Positions 1 through 7,556 of a stretch of DNA of 64,000 bases are shown here, one piece after another (the stretch's first letter is position 1; each line of letters begins with the position of its first letter). The notes beneath the pieces are model-generated. The model did no database searches. It had not been told where the DNA came from and saw nothing but the letters and a program-made list of their open reading frames with translations. This stretch comes from Vibrio neonatus (lineage in GTDB: Bacteria > Pseudomonadota > Gammaproteobacteria > Enterobacterales > Vibrionaceae), in contig NZ_AP024886.1 of NCBI RefSeq assembly GCF_024346975.1, positions 682,001-746,000 on the forward strand. The letters are read 5' to 3'. Position numbers and translations under genes: made by a program.

Positions 1-1625
1 GCCAGTTTGAAGGCGCTGACATGAGTGCGAAATTGAAGCTGCTTGGTGTAAAAGTAGGTTCAATTGGTGACGCAAATGGTCGTACTCCTGGTTGTAAGAG
101 CTTTGTTTATCAAAATGAAGAGCTAGAAGTCTACAAGCGTTTGATAGTTTCTGAAGATGGCAAGAAACTGCTTGGCGCCGTTATGGTCGGTGATACCTCT
201 GACTATGGCGATTTGTTGCAGCTGATGCTTAATGAAATTGAGCTTCCAGAACACCCAGATGCCTTGATTCTTCCTGCACACGCAGGCGCAGAAAAACCGA
301 CTCTTGGGGCAGACGCTCTGCCAGAAAGTGCGGTAATTTGTTCTTGTTTTGATGTGACTAAAGGCCAAATCGCAAAAGCGGTAGCCGATGGTCATCATAC
401 AGTGGCAGATATTAAAGCTGTGACTAACGCGGGCACAGGTTGTGGCGGCTGTATTCCTCTTGTGACGTCGGTACTTAATGCTGAGCTTGCTAAAGCGGGC
501 GTGGAAGTGAAAAGCGATGTTTGTGAGCACTTTGCGTATTCGCGACAAGAGCTATTCCACCTTATTCGCATTGAAGAGATCAAAACCTTTGATGAGCTAT
601 TAGAGAAGTACGGTAAAGGTTATGGCTGTGAAGTGTGTAAACCTTTAGTGGGCTCTATCTTAGCGTCTTGTTGGGGCGAGCATATTCTTAAGCCGCAACT
701 GGTTAAGCTGCACGATACCAACGATAACTTCCTCGGTAACATCCAAAAAGACGGTACTTACTCTGTTATCCCGCGTATGGCCGGTGGTGAAGTGACTCCG
801 CAAGCCTTGGCGGCCCTAGCAAATGTGGCGGCTGAATACGACTTATACACCAAAGTGACTGGCGCACAGCGCATTGGTTTATTTGGCGCGCAAAAAGACG
901 ATCTTCCGGCTATTTGGCGCAAGCTGATTGAAGCGGGCTTTGAAACAGGCCAAGCGTACGCGAAAGCGCTGCGTATGGCGAAAACCTGTGTTGGCTCTAC
1001 TTGGTGTCGTTACGGCGTGCAAGATTCAGTGGGCCTTGGCTCTATGATTGAGAATCGCTATAAGGGCATTCGTACGCCACATAAGATGAAGTTTGGCGTA
1101 TCGGGTTGTACTCGTGAATGTGCCGAAGCACAAGGTAAAGATTTAGGCATTATTGCCACTGATGCGGGCTGGAATATGTACGTATGTGGTAATGGCGGCA
1201 TGAAACCTCGTCATGCTGATTTACTGGCAACCGACCTTGATCAAGAAACCCTGATCAAATACATCGACCGCTTCATGATGTTCTACATTCGCACAGCTGC
1301 GCCACTGCAACGCACGTCAGTGTGGCTTGAAAATCTAGAAGGTGGCGTTGACTACTTACGTGACGTGATTGTGGAAGACAAGCTTAACATCAATGCTCAG
1401 CTTGAAGCTGATGTGGCAAAACTTGTTGAAGAATATCGTTGTGAGTGGACTGACGCTATCAATGATGAGCTACAACTGACTCGTTTCTCGCACTTTATTA
1501 ACTCAGATCTTCGTGATGATAACGTTGTCTTTGTCGATGCACGTGAGCAACACCGTCCTGCGACTTTCACGGAAAAACATCCTGAAGCCAAAGGCGACAT
1601 CTTTCACGAAGCGATTATTGATTAA
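1..1625 (+). CDS. nirB: Nitrite reductase [NAD(P)H] large subunit, C-terminal part (5' end outside window)
   Basis: Cytoplasmic siroheme enzyme that reduces nitrite to ammonium with NADH. The reading frame is already open at base 3 and runs to a TAA at 1623-1625. About 540 of the usual roughly 850 residues are visible; the FAD/NADH-binding part lies upstream. A BFD-like [2Fe-2S] region shows CSC followed by GCGGC (about 350-460). The siroheme/4Fe-4S domain carries the paired ligands CVGSTWC (about 987-1007) and CTREC (1107-1121). The ATG at 21 is an internal Met, since the codons before it (QFEGAD) continue the family sequence. nirD follows after 15 bases, then an FNT channel and cobA, so one nitrite-assimilation/detoxification operon is likely. 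Promoter and FNR/Nar sites would be outside the window. Confidence 0.96.
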   Translation, partial: QFEGADMSAKLKLLGVKVGSIGDANGRTPGCKSFVYQNEELEVYKRLIVSEDGKKLLGAVMVGDTSDYGDLLQLMLNEIELPEHPDALILPAHAGAEKPTLGADALPESAVICSCFDVTKGQIAKAVADGHHTVADIKAVTNAGTGCGGCIPLVTSVLNAELAKAGVEVKSDVCEHFAYSRQELFHLIRIEEIKTFDELLEKYGKGYGCEVCKPLVGSILASCWGEHILKPQLVKLHDTNDNFLGNIQKDGTYSVIPRMAGGEVTPQALAALANVAAEYDLYTKVTGAQRIGLFGAQKDDLPAIWRKLIEAGFETGQAYAKALRMAKTCVGSTWCRYGVQDSVGLGSMIENRYKGIRTPHKMKFGVSGCTRECAEAQGKDLGIIATDAGWNMYVCGNGGMKPRHADLLATDLDQETLIKYIDRFMMFYIRTAAPLQRTSVWLENLEGGVDYLRDVIVEDKLNINAQLEADVAKLVEEYRCEWTDAINDELQLTRFSHFINSDLRDDNVVFVDAREQHRPATFTEKHPEAKGDIFHEAIID

Positions 1626-1640
1626 TAAAGGGAGTCCACA

Positions 1641-1964
1641 ATGAGTTACCAATCGATCTGTAATATCGACGACATTGTACCGGGAACAGGCGTTTGCGCG
1701 TTAGTTGATGGTCAACAAGTTGCGGTATTTAGACCTTCACATGAAGAGAAGGTGTTTGCTATTTCAAATACTGACCCTTTTGCTCAATCAAATGTGCTTT
1801 CTCGCGGATTAATCGTAGAGCACAAAGAAGAGCTTTGGGTAGCAAGTCCGTTAAAGAAACAACGCTTTAACTTAAGCACTGGCGCATGCATGGAAGATGA
1901 GCGTTTTAACGTTCGCGCTTTCAAAGCACGCGTAATTAAAGGTGCGGTTGAAATTTCTGCATAA
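1641..1964 (+). CDS. nirD: Nitrite reductase [NAD(P)H] small subunit
   Basis: Small partner of NirB, 107 residues, the usual size. It has the Rieske-like beta fold of the NirD family (ICNIDDIVPGTGVCALV, then ASPLKKQRFNLSTGAC). The Cys/His pairs that would hold a Rieske cluster are absent, as is normal in enterobacterial-type NirD. The start is an ATG preceded by GGGAG 8 bases upstream. It lies 15 bases after nirB in the same direction, so co-translation as a NirBD complex in the cytoplasm is expected. Confidence 0.95.
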   Translation: MSYQSICNIDDIVPGTGVCALVDGQQVAVFRPSHEEKVFAISNTDPFAQSNVLSRGLIVEHKEELWVASPLKKQRFNLSTGACMEDERFNVRAFKARVIKGAVEISA

Positions 1965-1979
1965 GAGATTTAATAGCGA

Positions 1980-2026
1980 AAAGGTTCCTCGTCTTGTCTT
2001 TTTCAAGGTAAGAGCAGGGAGCCTTT
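1980..2026 (+). promoter_or_regulatory. Intra-operon hairpin between nirD and the FNT gene
   Basis: AAAGGTTCC (1980-1988) pairs with GGAGCCTTT (2018-2026), 9 bp with one G-U pair. A smaller inner pairing CTTG/CAAG sits inside. There is no T-run after it, so an mRNA processing or stability element is more likely than a full terminator. Function is inferred only from its position. Confidence 0.4.
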
Positions 2027-2061
2027 GACTATTCAATTTTAACTTTTATATGGATAGCAAA

Positions 2062-2901
2062 ATGAATGATTTAAAACCTGCAGAATTTGTGCAAACGATG
2101 GTGGATGTTGGTGAAGCCAAGGTAAAAACCAGCGCAAGGGATCTAATTCTTCGTGGCATTATGGCGGGCATTATCTTGTCTATCGCCGTTGTGGTTGCCA
2201 TTACCGCAATTGTACAAACTGGCGTTGGTGTAGTGGGCGCACTGGTCTTCCCTGTGGGTTTCTGTATTTTAAGCTTGATGGGCTACGATTTGGTTACGGG
2301 CGCTTTTGGTTTAGCACCATTGGCTAAATTTGATAATCGTAAAGGCGTAACTTGGGGCAAAATATTACGTTGCTGGGGGCTTGTCGGTTTTGGTAACCTT
2401 ATTGGTTCACTGATTGTGGCTTACCTAATTGCAGTATCGCTTACTGCCAACTTTTCTATCGAACCTAATGCGGTCGCACAAAAATTTATCGCCGCTTCTA
2501 CAGCGCGTACCGTTGGTTTTGAAAACATGGGTGTAGATGGGTGGATCACCTGTTTTGTACGCGGTATTTTCTGTAACTTAATGGTGTGTCTTGGAGTTAT
2601 TGGCAACATGACGGCACGTACTGTGGCAGGTAAAGTGGTCGCCATGTGGTTACCTATCTTTATCTTCTTTGCCTTAGTATTTGAGCATACTGTTGTAAAC
2701 ATGTTCCTATTCCCACTAGGGATGATGCTAGGTGCTGATTTTGGCATTGCAACTTGGCTGAACTTTAACCTTATTCCTACCATTTTAGGTAACATTGTGG
2801 GTGGTTTATTCTTCACCTGTGTACCGCTTTACCTTACTCACATTAAAACAGCGCCAGCAATTGAAGCGCAACAAGAGAAAGCAGTAAAAGCAACGGCTTA
2901 A
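2062..2901 (+). CDS. nirC: Formate/nitrite transporter (FNT) family channel, NirC-like
   Basis: Inner-membrane pentameric channel of the FNT family; next to nirBD it most likely moves nitrite. About six membrane segments are visible (first around residues 30-55), with family stretches such as GFCILSLMGYDLVTGAFGLA, the W-x-L-V-G-F-G-N-L-I-G segment, and VFEHTVVNMFLFPLGMM near the end. I chose the ATG at 2062 because GGA lies 7 bases before it; an ATG at 2050 in the same frame would add four residues. The length (279 aa) fits NirC/FocA. It lies between nirD and cobA, so nitrite import, reduction and siroheme synthesis are grouped. Formate or bisulfite specificity cannot be excluded from sequence. 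Confidence 0.9.
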   Translation: MNDLKPAEFVQTMVDVGEAKVKTSARDLILRGIMAGIILSIAVVVAITAIVQTGVGVVGALVFPVGFCILSLMGYDLVTGAFGLAPLAKFDNRKGVTWGKILRCWGLVGFGNLIGSLIVAYLIAVSLTANFSIEPNAVAQKFIAASTARTVGFENMGVDGWITCFVRGIFCNLMVCLGVIGNMTARTVAGKVVAMWLPIFIFFALVFEHTVVNMFLFPLGMMLGADFGIATWLNFNLIPTILGNIVGGLFFTCVPLYLTHIKTAPAIEAQQEKAVKATA

Positions 2902-2910
2902 GTTCAAAAC

Positions 2911-2978
2911 GACCTTATCGTGTCAGGCGGTAAGGTCATTATTTATAACAAGTGATCGGCTCTTTTTTGAGGTCACTT
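2911..2978 (+). terminator. Two hairpins after the FNT gene, possible partial terminator
   Basis: GACCTTA (2911-2917) pairs with TAAGGTC (2931-2937). AAGTGATC (2950-2957) pairs with GGTCACTT (2971-2978) with one G-T pair, and its loop contains TCTTTTTTG. No clean T-tract follows either stem, so read-through into cobA is plausible. Confidence 0.35.
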
Positions 2979-3006
2979 CTTATAAATAATATTTGTGAGC
3001 TTTACG

Positions 3007-3771
3007 ATGACATGTAAACCAACCTCAATAAATCCAATGGGATTTGTCTCTCTGGTCGGCGCTGGCCCCGGTGACCCAGATCTATTAACGGTAAAAGCCC
3101 TACGTTTAATTCAACAAGCCGATGTGGTTGTTTACGACCGTTTGGTGTCAGAAGAGATCATGGCGCTGGTTAACGTCGATGCTCGTCGTATTTACGTGGG
3201 CAAACAGCTTAATCATCACTGTGTGCCACAAGATCAAATCAACCAAGTATTAGTTGAGCACGCTAAGCAAAATAAGCATGTGGTGCGTCTAAAGGGCGGC
3301 GATCCCTTCATTTTTGGGCGTGGCGGAGAAGAATTAGAGAAGTTAGCGCAAGAACAGATCCCATTTGAAGTGGTGCCTGGCATTACGGCTGCTGCTGGAT
3401 GCACGGCTTATGCGGGGATCCCTCTGACTCATCGCGATCATGCACAAAGTGTGCATTTTATAACAGGTCACTTAAAAAAAGAGGGTATGGATATTGACTG
3501 GGCAAGTCTATCCAAAGGCAATACCACCTTAGTGTTTTACATGGGACTTAAAGAGAGCGCTAATATTCAGCACAAACTGATCAATGCAGGTCTTTCTGAG
3601 CGCACTTGCGTTGCCATTATTGAGCGTGGCACAACAGCGCAACAGCGAGTACTGACTGGACAATTAAGTGAGTTGTCCAGTATTGCTGAGCAGGCGATTA
3701 GCCCATCTTTAATTGTGGTGGGTAGTGTAACTAGTTTGCATTCTCAACTAGGTTGGTTTAACGGATCATAG
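3007..3771 (+). CDS. cobA: Uroporphyrinogen-III C-methyltransferase
   Basis: S-adenosylmethionine-dependent enzyme making precorrin-2, the first step from uroporphyrinogen III to siroheme, the cofactor of NirB. It is a single SUMT domain of about 254 residues, not a CysG fusion. Landmarks are [64 protein letters not shown] and [10 protein letters not shown] prefer the ATG at 3007; a GTG at 2995 and an ATG at 3031 are in the same frame and no start has a strong ribosome site. Its place after nirBD and nirC argues that it supplies siroheme to that reductase. A perfect 14-bp hairpin overlaps the stop codon. Confidence 0.95.
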   Translation: MTCKPTSINPMGFVSLVGAGPGDPDLLTVKALRLIQQADVVVYDRLVSEEIMALVNVDARRIYVGKQLNHHCVPQDQINQVLVEHAKQNKHVVRLKGGDPFIFGRGGEELEKLAQEQIPFEVVPGITAAAGCTAYAGIPLTHRDHAQSVHFITGHLKKEGMDIDWASLSKGNTTLVFYMGLKESANIQHKLINAGLSERTCVAIIERGTTAQQRVLTGQLSELSSIAEQAISPSLIVVGSVTSLHSQLGWFNGS

Positions 3772-3802
3772 ATAAAGTAAAAGGGATCACTTTATCTATG
3801 AT
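3765..3802 (+). terminator. Strong hairpin at the end of the nir-cobA operon
   Basis: ATCATAGATAAAGT (3765-3778) pairs perfectly with ACTTTATCTATGAT (3789-3802) around a 10-base loop. The stem includes the cobA stop codon. Only a weak T-rich stretch follows, but the 14-bp stem at an operon end makes a transcription end likely. Confidence 0.6.
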
Positions 3803-4089
3803 TTGGTGAATTAAAGCTCTTCTTATACTAGCTTGTCGCATAGAGTTAATTAGGTTTATTGTTTTTAGGTTAATTAACGTCAGCCACCTTATTTTATGTC
3901 ATTAAATCATGCATATAAAATCGCTTTTTGTTACGTTATTTTCAGCTTTAGTTGTGAACTAAGTAGGGTTTTTGGGGTTTTATGGTATAAAAACACCGAA
4001 AACTATCCATTGTTACTATAACAAGTTGTAATATAAAGCTTCAGGAGAACCTTCAAAGTAATACATTGCTTTAGCAGGGAAAGCTAAAT

Positions 4090-4932
4090 ATGAAAAAACC
4101 TTCTCTGAGGGTGACACCATTCTCAGGAACTCTAGTGTATTTTCTAGGGTTAGTACTAGTGATAACACTGTCTACTTATCAAGGATATTCGGCGTCTGTC
4201 CCACAAGCGTCCTTCTTTGTACATAGTTGGAAGTGGCTGGTCAGCATCCTCTTTTGTTGGGGACTATTACTGATCTTCTTTACTAGTGCGAGACAAACCC
4301 TTCGAGCTATTTGGGCATTGGTTGCCATTATAGCGGCATTAGGGATTGGCTGTTTTGCCGGTTCGCACACCAAAGAACCTATTCGCGACGAGCCTATACG
4401 CTCCCTGACTGCGCTAACTTCGGTTGCGCAAAATACCCCTGAACCGATTGTGCTGCCACAACCAACGGAATTGAGCCCAAGCTTTCAGCAAGCAGTTATG
4501 GAGTCAGGTTGGTACTCTATTTTAGATCTTTCGCGTCTACAAAATGATCGTAACCTTATCGAAAGTTACGCCATTATTAAGGATACCCGTTCGGTTATTT
4601 TTGATCACTTGCTAAAAACACAACAAAAAGTGCATGATCTTGAGCAAGAGCTTTATGAGCACGAAGCCAGTGCCGAAATTGAAGCAAGCTATATTGATGC
4701 GCAGATTTTGTATGCCAAACAGCAAAAGAAATTATGGGAATCAGAGCTATCCGCCATCAATGAAGTACAAAGTATTATTCAAATGCTTGATGCCAATCGC
4801 GATGGTTGGGTCATACAAGATGGCGCTATCGTCTTTTTCTCTCATTTAGATACCCGACAATTCACCGACATCACCGCAAGAATCCAAGCGATTGCGATGC
4901 ATCAGAAGAAGTTAATTGAAGCTAAAAATTAA
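4090..4932 (+). CDS. Unknown membrane protein with three N-terminal membrane segments
   Basis: I do not recognise this 280-residue protein. Three hydrophobic segments are visible near residues 14-33, 46-66 and 71-90. A linker rich in Pro/Thr follows. The rest (about 130-280) is charged and helical, with Glu/Lys/Gln-rich stretches that could form a coiled coil (about 175-225). Near residues 230-245 the text DANRDGWVIQDG resembles an EF-hand loop but lacks the final Glu. The start ATG has GCAGGGAAAG upstream. It stands alone between the cobA terminator and a gene-poor spacer; a 287-bp AT-rich leader precedes it. Membrane location is well supported, function is not. Confidence 0.75.
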   Translation: MKKPSLRVTPFSGTLVYFLGLVLVITLSTYQGYSASVPQASFFVHSWKWLVSILFCWGLLLIFFTSARQTLRAIWALVAIIAALGIGCFAGSHTKEPIRDEPIRSLTALTSVAQNTPEPIVLPQPTELSPSFQQAVMESGWYSILDLSRLQNDRNLIESYAIIKDTRSVIFDHLLKTQQKVHDLEQELYEHEASAEIEASYIDAQILYAKQQKKLWESELSAINEVQSIIQMLDANRDGWVIQDGAIVFFSHLDTRQFTDITARIQAIAMHQKKLIEAKN

Positions 4933-5481
4933 CGATGACAACGGTTTAGCTCTTTGCTTCCAATATATCATTTTCCCTAATGCTACTTTGTTTTACTCGA
5001 TCAATTAACCCCTGATTGAGCACAGCTTTATTAGCTGCATTAGGGAGAGGACTATTATACCCATCATAAGAGAACCATTGTGGAAAAGGGTATCGTAATT
5101 CGATAGGTATAATTAGGCTATCGAAACCATATTTAGTAATTTACCTTACATATACAGCAAGATATAAGCACGTTCGTTGCTAAGTTCGTTAGTATCTGCT
5201 CTGGAGCTTATGAGGCTGTGTATAGGTTACAGCTAAACTATTCGAAGGTAGTACACTCGTACAGACAGCTCTGCGTTATCGTTTGGTACGCTTCCTCTAC
5301 TGAGTTCCTCTTTATCAATCTCCTATTATCATTGGCTACGGGCGTTTCGATTTGTGACAAGCCAGTCTACACAGAGCTGGTGCATTTAAACCAAGTTCAC
5401 CACAACCGCTATAGTGTTTAGAGTAAGTGCTAATGACGCACGATAGAGCTTATATCTGTTGATCAATAGGTTCTAGATTCA
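4933..5481. other. Gene-poor spacer, nothing recognised
   Basis: About 550 bases without a convincing gene. TTCGATAG (5099-5106) and CTATCGAA (5118-5125) form an 8-bp inverted repeat. A GTG-started frame at 5218-5421 (67 codons) has no ribosome site or recognisable family and is probably chance. The stretch ends at a dispersed repeat. It may be decayed or inserted DNA. Confidence 0.4.
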
Positions 5482-5539
5482 GTGTGTGTCCTTAATAATT
5501 TGCTCAATAGTTTTAGTGCAAATTTCAAGACCTGACCCC
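5482..5539 (+). repeat. Direct repeat, copy 1, upstream of glyoxalase gene
   Basis: Two blocks are shared with a second copy downstream of the gene: GTGTGTGTCC at 5482-5491, and a 22-base identical block at 5518-5539 ending TTTCAAGACCTGACCCC. Spacing between blocks is 26 bases here and 58 in copy 2. Confidence 0.8.
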
Positions 5540-5563
5540 CATTTTTATATTAGGAGCTTAGTT

Positions 5564-5965
5564 ATGACTCTGGAAGTTAAACAGCAAATCGGGAATATTG
5601 CCTTGGTCGTAGAGAGTTATGACGATGCGATTGAGTTTTATACTACAAAACTCAATTTTACTTTGCTGGAAGATACAGACCTTGGCGGAGGAAAGCGTTG
5701 GGTTCAAGTCTCACCCCCAAACTCTAATGGAACCAATTTATTATTGGTGCAAGCCAGTACGGAAAAACAAAAACAGGCAGTTGGAAATCAAACGGGTGGG
5801 CGAGTGTTCTTGTTTTTGCAGACTAATGATTTCTGGCGAGACTATAACCAAATGAAATCGAGCGGGGTTAAATTCAATGAACAGCCCCGTACAGAGAGTT
5901 ATGGAACCGTAGCGGTATTTGAAGATTTATATGGCAATAAATGGGAATTACTACAACTAAATTGA
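5564..5965 (+). CDS. Glyoxalase/VOC-superfamily protein
   Basis: A small cytoplasmic protein of 133 residues with one VOC fold: N-terminal IGNIALVVESYDDAIEFYTTKLNF, then GGGKRWVQVSPP, and the closing VAVFEDLYGNKWELLQL typical of glyoxalase/bleomycin-resistance/dioxygenase proteins. The usual first metal-binding His is replaced in IGNIALVV; the C-terminal Glu of WELLQL is present. I place the start at ATG 5564 because AGGAG lies at 5552-5556. The frame extends upstream to a GTG, but that extension only translates the repeat (ISRPDPH). Substrate unknown. It is framed by two copies of a direct repeat, suggesting an acquired cassette-like unit. Confidence 0.85.
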   Translation: MTLEVKQQIGNIALVVESYDDAIEFYTTKLNFTLLEDTDLGGGKRWVQVSPPNSNGTNLLLVQASTEKQKQAVGNQTGGRVFLFLQTNDFWRDYNQMKSSGVKFNEQPRTESYGTVAVFEDLYGNKWELLQLN

Positions 5966-5978
5966 ATGCTTAAATTCG

Positions 5979-6068
5979 GTGTGTGTCCCTAAAAGTTTTC
6001 GGGTGTATTTCTAATATTAAGCATCCAATTTCAACTCTTAGGGCATGCAAATTTCAAGACCTGACCCC
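5979..6068 (+). repeat. Direct repeat, copy 2, downstream of glyoxalase gene
   Basis: GTGTGTGTCC at 5979-5988 and the same 22-base block (ending TTTCAAGACCTGACCCC) at 6047-6068, in the same orientation as copy 1. The copies lie 529 bases apart measured at the long block. A 265-base AT-rich leader to yjiH follows. Confidence 0.8.
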
Positions 6069-6333
6069 GCAAATATCTTGTGAATTTTTGTCTTTTTTTA
6101 TATTTCCATAAAAGTCTAAAATTTCATCATATAACACTTGTGTCATATATAATTTTAGTAAATCTATAAAATACAGTGCTTATGGTGGTGTCACAAATTA
6201 ATACACTATTTTACGCTTTATGTTTTTTTAGGAAAATTTATTGACCATTATCAATTTTTTTAGAGTGTAGATACGCATAATACCGCCTAAAGGGCATTTC
6301 TATATGCTGTTGTTAACTAAAAAAGAGGTGGTT

Positions 6334-7080
6334 ATGACTCAGCCGTTTGATAAAGACGTTAAAGTCGGAATTGGTAGTTACGTGGCGTTAGCTTTTGCTG
6401 TCGTGTTCTTTTCTGGATTCATGCAATCAAGTGAGTGGTATGGGGTTTTTGACTTTACAACTCTAAATGGTTCTTTTGGTAAGGTTGCTTATGCTGTATC
6501 CGACACGGCAGATGGTGTGCAAGCTGCTACAACGTCTTTGCGTGGTAAAGGTGGTAGTGGTGCTCGTGACGGTTTCATTTTCGCATTAACTCTTATCCCA
6601 ACCGTGATGTTTGCTCTAGGTATGATCAACGTTCTTGAGCATTACGGTGCACTTAACGCAGCTCGTCGATTATTGACTCCTCTTCTTCGTCCATTAATTG
6701 GTATCCCAGGTAACTCGGGCCTAGCACTGATTGCTTCTTTGCAAAGTACCGATGCGGGTGCGGCAATGACTCGCCAGTTAAAAGATGAAAAGCATTTAAC
6801 CAAGCGTGAAACTGACATCTTTACCATGTTCCAATTTACTGCAGGTGCTGCAATTGTGAACTTCTTCTCATCAGGTGCTGTACTGTTTACTTTGACCACC
6901 CCAGATGGCTCGATTGCAGTTCCATCGTCGATTGGTCTGGCTGTAATTGTGATGTTTGCCTTCAAGTTTATTGGTGCAAACTTGTTCCGTGTTTATCTAA
7001 ACATTACCGAAGGTAAAGAAGGTCAAGACAACGAGAAGAAAGACAAACAAGACAAAACATTGACTGAGGAGACAGCATAA
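6334..7080 (+). CDS. yjiH: YjiH-family inner-membrane protein (nucleoside-recognition/GATE domain)
   Basis: Integral membrane protein of 248 residues, larger partner of a YjiH/YjiG pair. Segments seen: AFAVVFFSGFMQ, FIFALTLIPTVMFALGMINVLEHYG, the GATE-like LLRPLIGIPGNSGLALIASL and QSTDAGAAMTRQL, and FFSSGAVLFTL. The tail is very charged (KEGQDNEKKDKQDK). The start is ATG 6334, served by AAAGAGGTGG just upstream; an ATG at 6304 in frame lacks such a site. Its TAA overlaps the ATG of yjiG by one base (TAATG). The pair is followed by a peptidase gene, so transport of a peptide or amino-acid derivative is a reasonable inference. No substrate is known to me. Confidence 0.85.
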   Translation: MTQPFDKDVKVGIGSYVALAFAVVFFSGFMQSSEWYGVFDFTTLNGSFGKVAYAVSDTADGVQAATTSLRGKGGSGARDGFIFALTLIPTVMFALGMINVLEHYGALNAARRLLTPLLRPLIGIPGNSGLALIASLQSTDAGAAMTRQLKDEKHLTKRETDIFTMFQFTAGAAIVNFFSSGAVLFTLTTPDGSIAVPSSIGLAVIVMFAFKFIGANLFRVYLNITEGKEGQDNEKKDKQDKTLTEETA

Positions 7081-7547
7081 TGAGCGAAGTCAAAGCGAAA
7101 AAACCTATGGTGACAGATATTTTTGTTGAGGGTGCTAAAAAAGGCTGGGTTATCGCAACTACCTCAACAGTTCCAAATGTTTTAATGGCATTTGTTATCA
7201 TCAAAGCATTGCAAATTACTGGTGCTCTAGATCTTATGGGTTCTATCTTTGCTCCTGTGATGGCTGTTTTTGGTCTACCGGGCGAAGCTGCTGCTGTGTT
7301 AATTGGTGCTTGGATGTCAATGGGCGGCGCTGTGGGCGTGGTTATTACTTTGTTTGACCAAGGTATTTTGAACGGTGTTCATATTGCGATTCTAGCTCCT
7401 GCTATTTACCTTATGGGCTCACAAGTTCAGTATATGGGTCGCATCATGGGACCAATTGGCACAGAAGCTCGTTATATTCCGGTGATGATTGCTATCTCAA
7501 TCATGAACGCATTTGGCGCTATGTTTGTCATGAATATGATTCTTTAA
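7080..7547 (+). CDS. yjiG: YjiG-family inner-membrane protein
   Basis: A 155-residue membrane protein, the second half of the YjiH/YjiG pair. It has the family's GATE-like pattern: VEGAKKGWVIATTSTVPNVL, then FAPVMAVFGLPGEAAAVLIGAW and MGGAVGVVITLFDQG. About four membrane segments. The ATG overlaps the yjiH stop (TAATG), and GAGGAG at 7064-7069 inside yjiH provides the ribosome site, so the two are translationally coupled and likely form one complex. In E. coli the equivalent pair sits beside iadA, a dipeptidase; here an M20 peptidase takes that place 9 bases downstream. Confidence 0.85.
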   Translation: MSEVKAKKPMVTDIFVEGAKKGWVIATTSTVPNVLMAFVIIKALQITGALDLMGSIFAPVMAVFGLPGEAAAVLIGAWMSMGGAVGVVITLFDQGILNGVHIAILAPAIYLMGSQVQYMGRIMGPIGTEARYIPVMIAISIMNAFGAMFVMNMIL

Positions 7548-7556
7548 GGACTCGCG

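Noticed and set aside
5218..5421. A 67-codon frame starting with GTG in the spacer before the glyoxalase gene
   Set aside because: No ribosome site, no recognisable family, composition like surrounding noncoding DNA; kept only as a remark in the spacer entry.
5486..5563. N-terminal extension of the glyoxalase frame to GTG 5486
   Set aside because: The extension translates the direct repeat; AGGAG before ATG 5564 and the family start support the shorter protein.
6240..6255. ATTGA-CCATTA-TCAAT as a Fur box upstream of yjiH
   Set aside because: Only part of it resembles the GATAAT words of the 19-bp Fur consensus, and the operon has no iron link.
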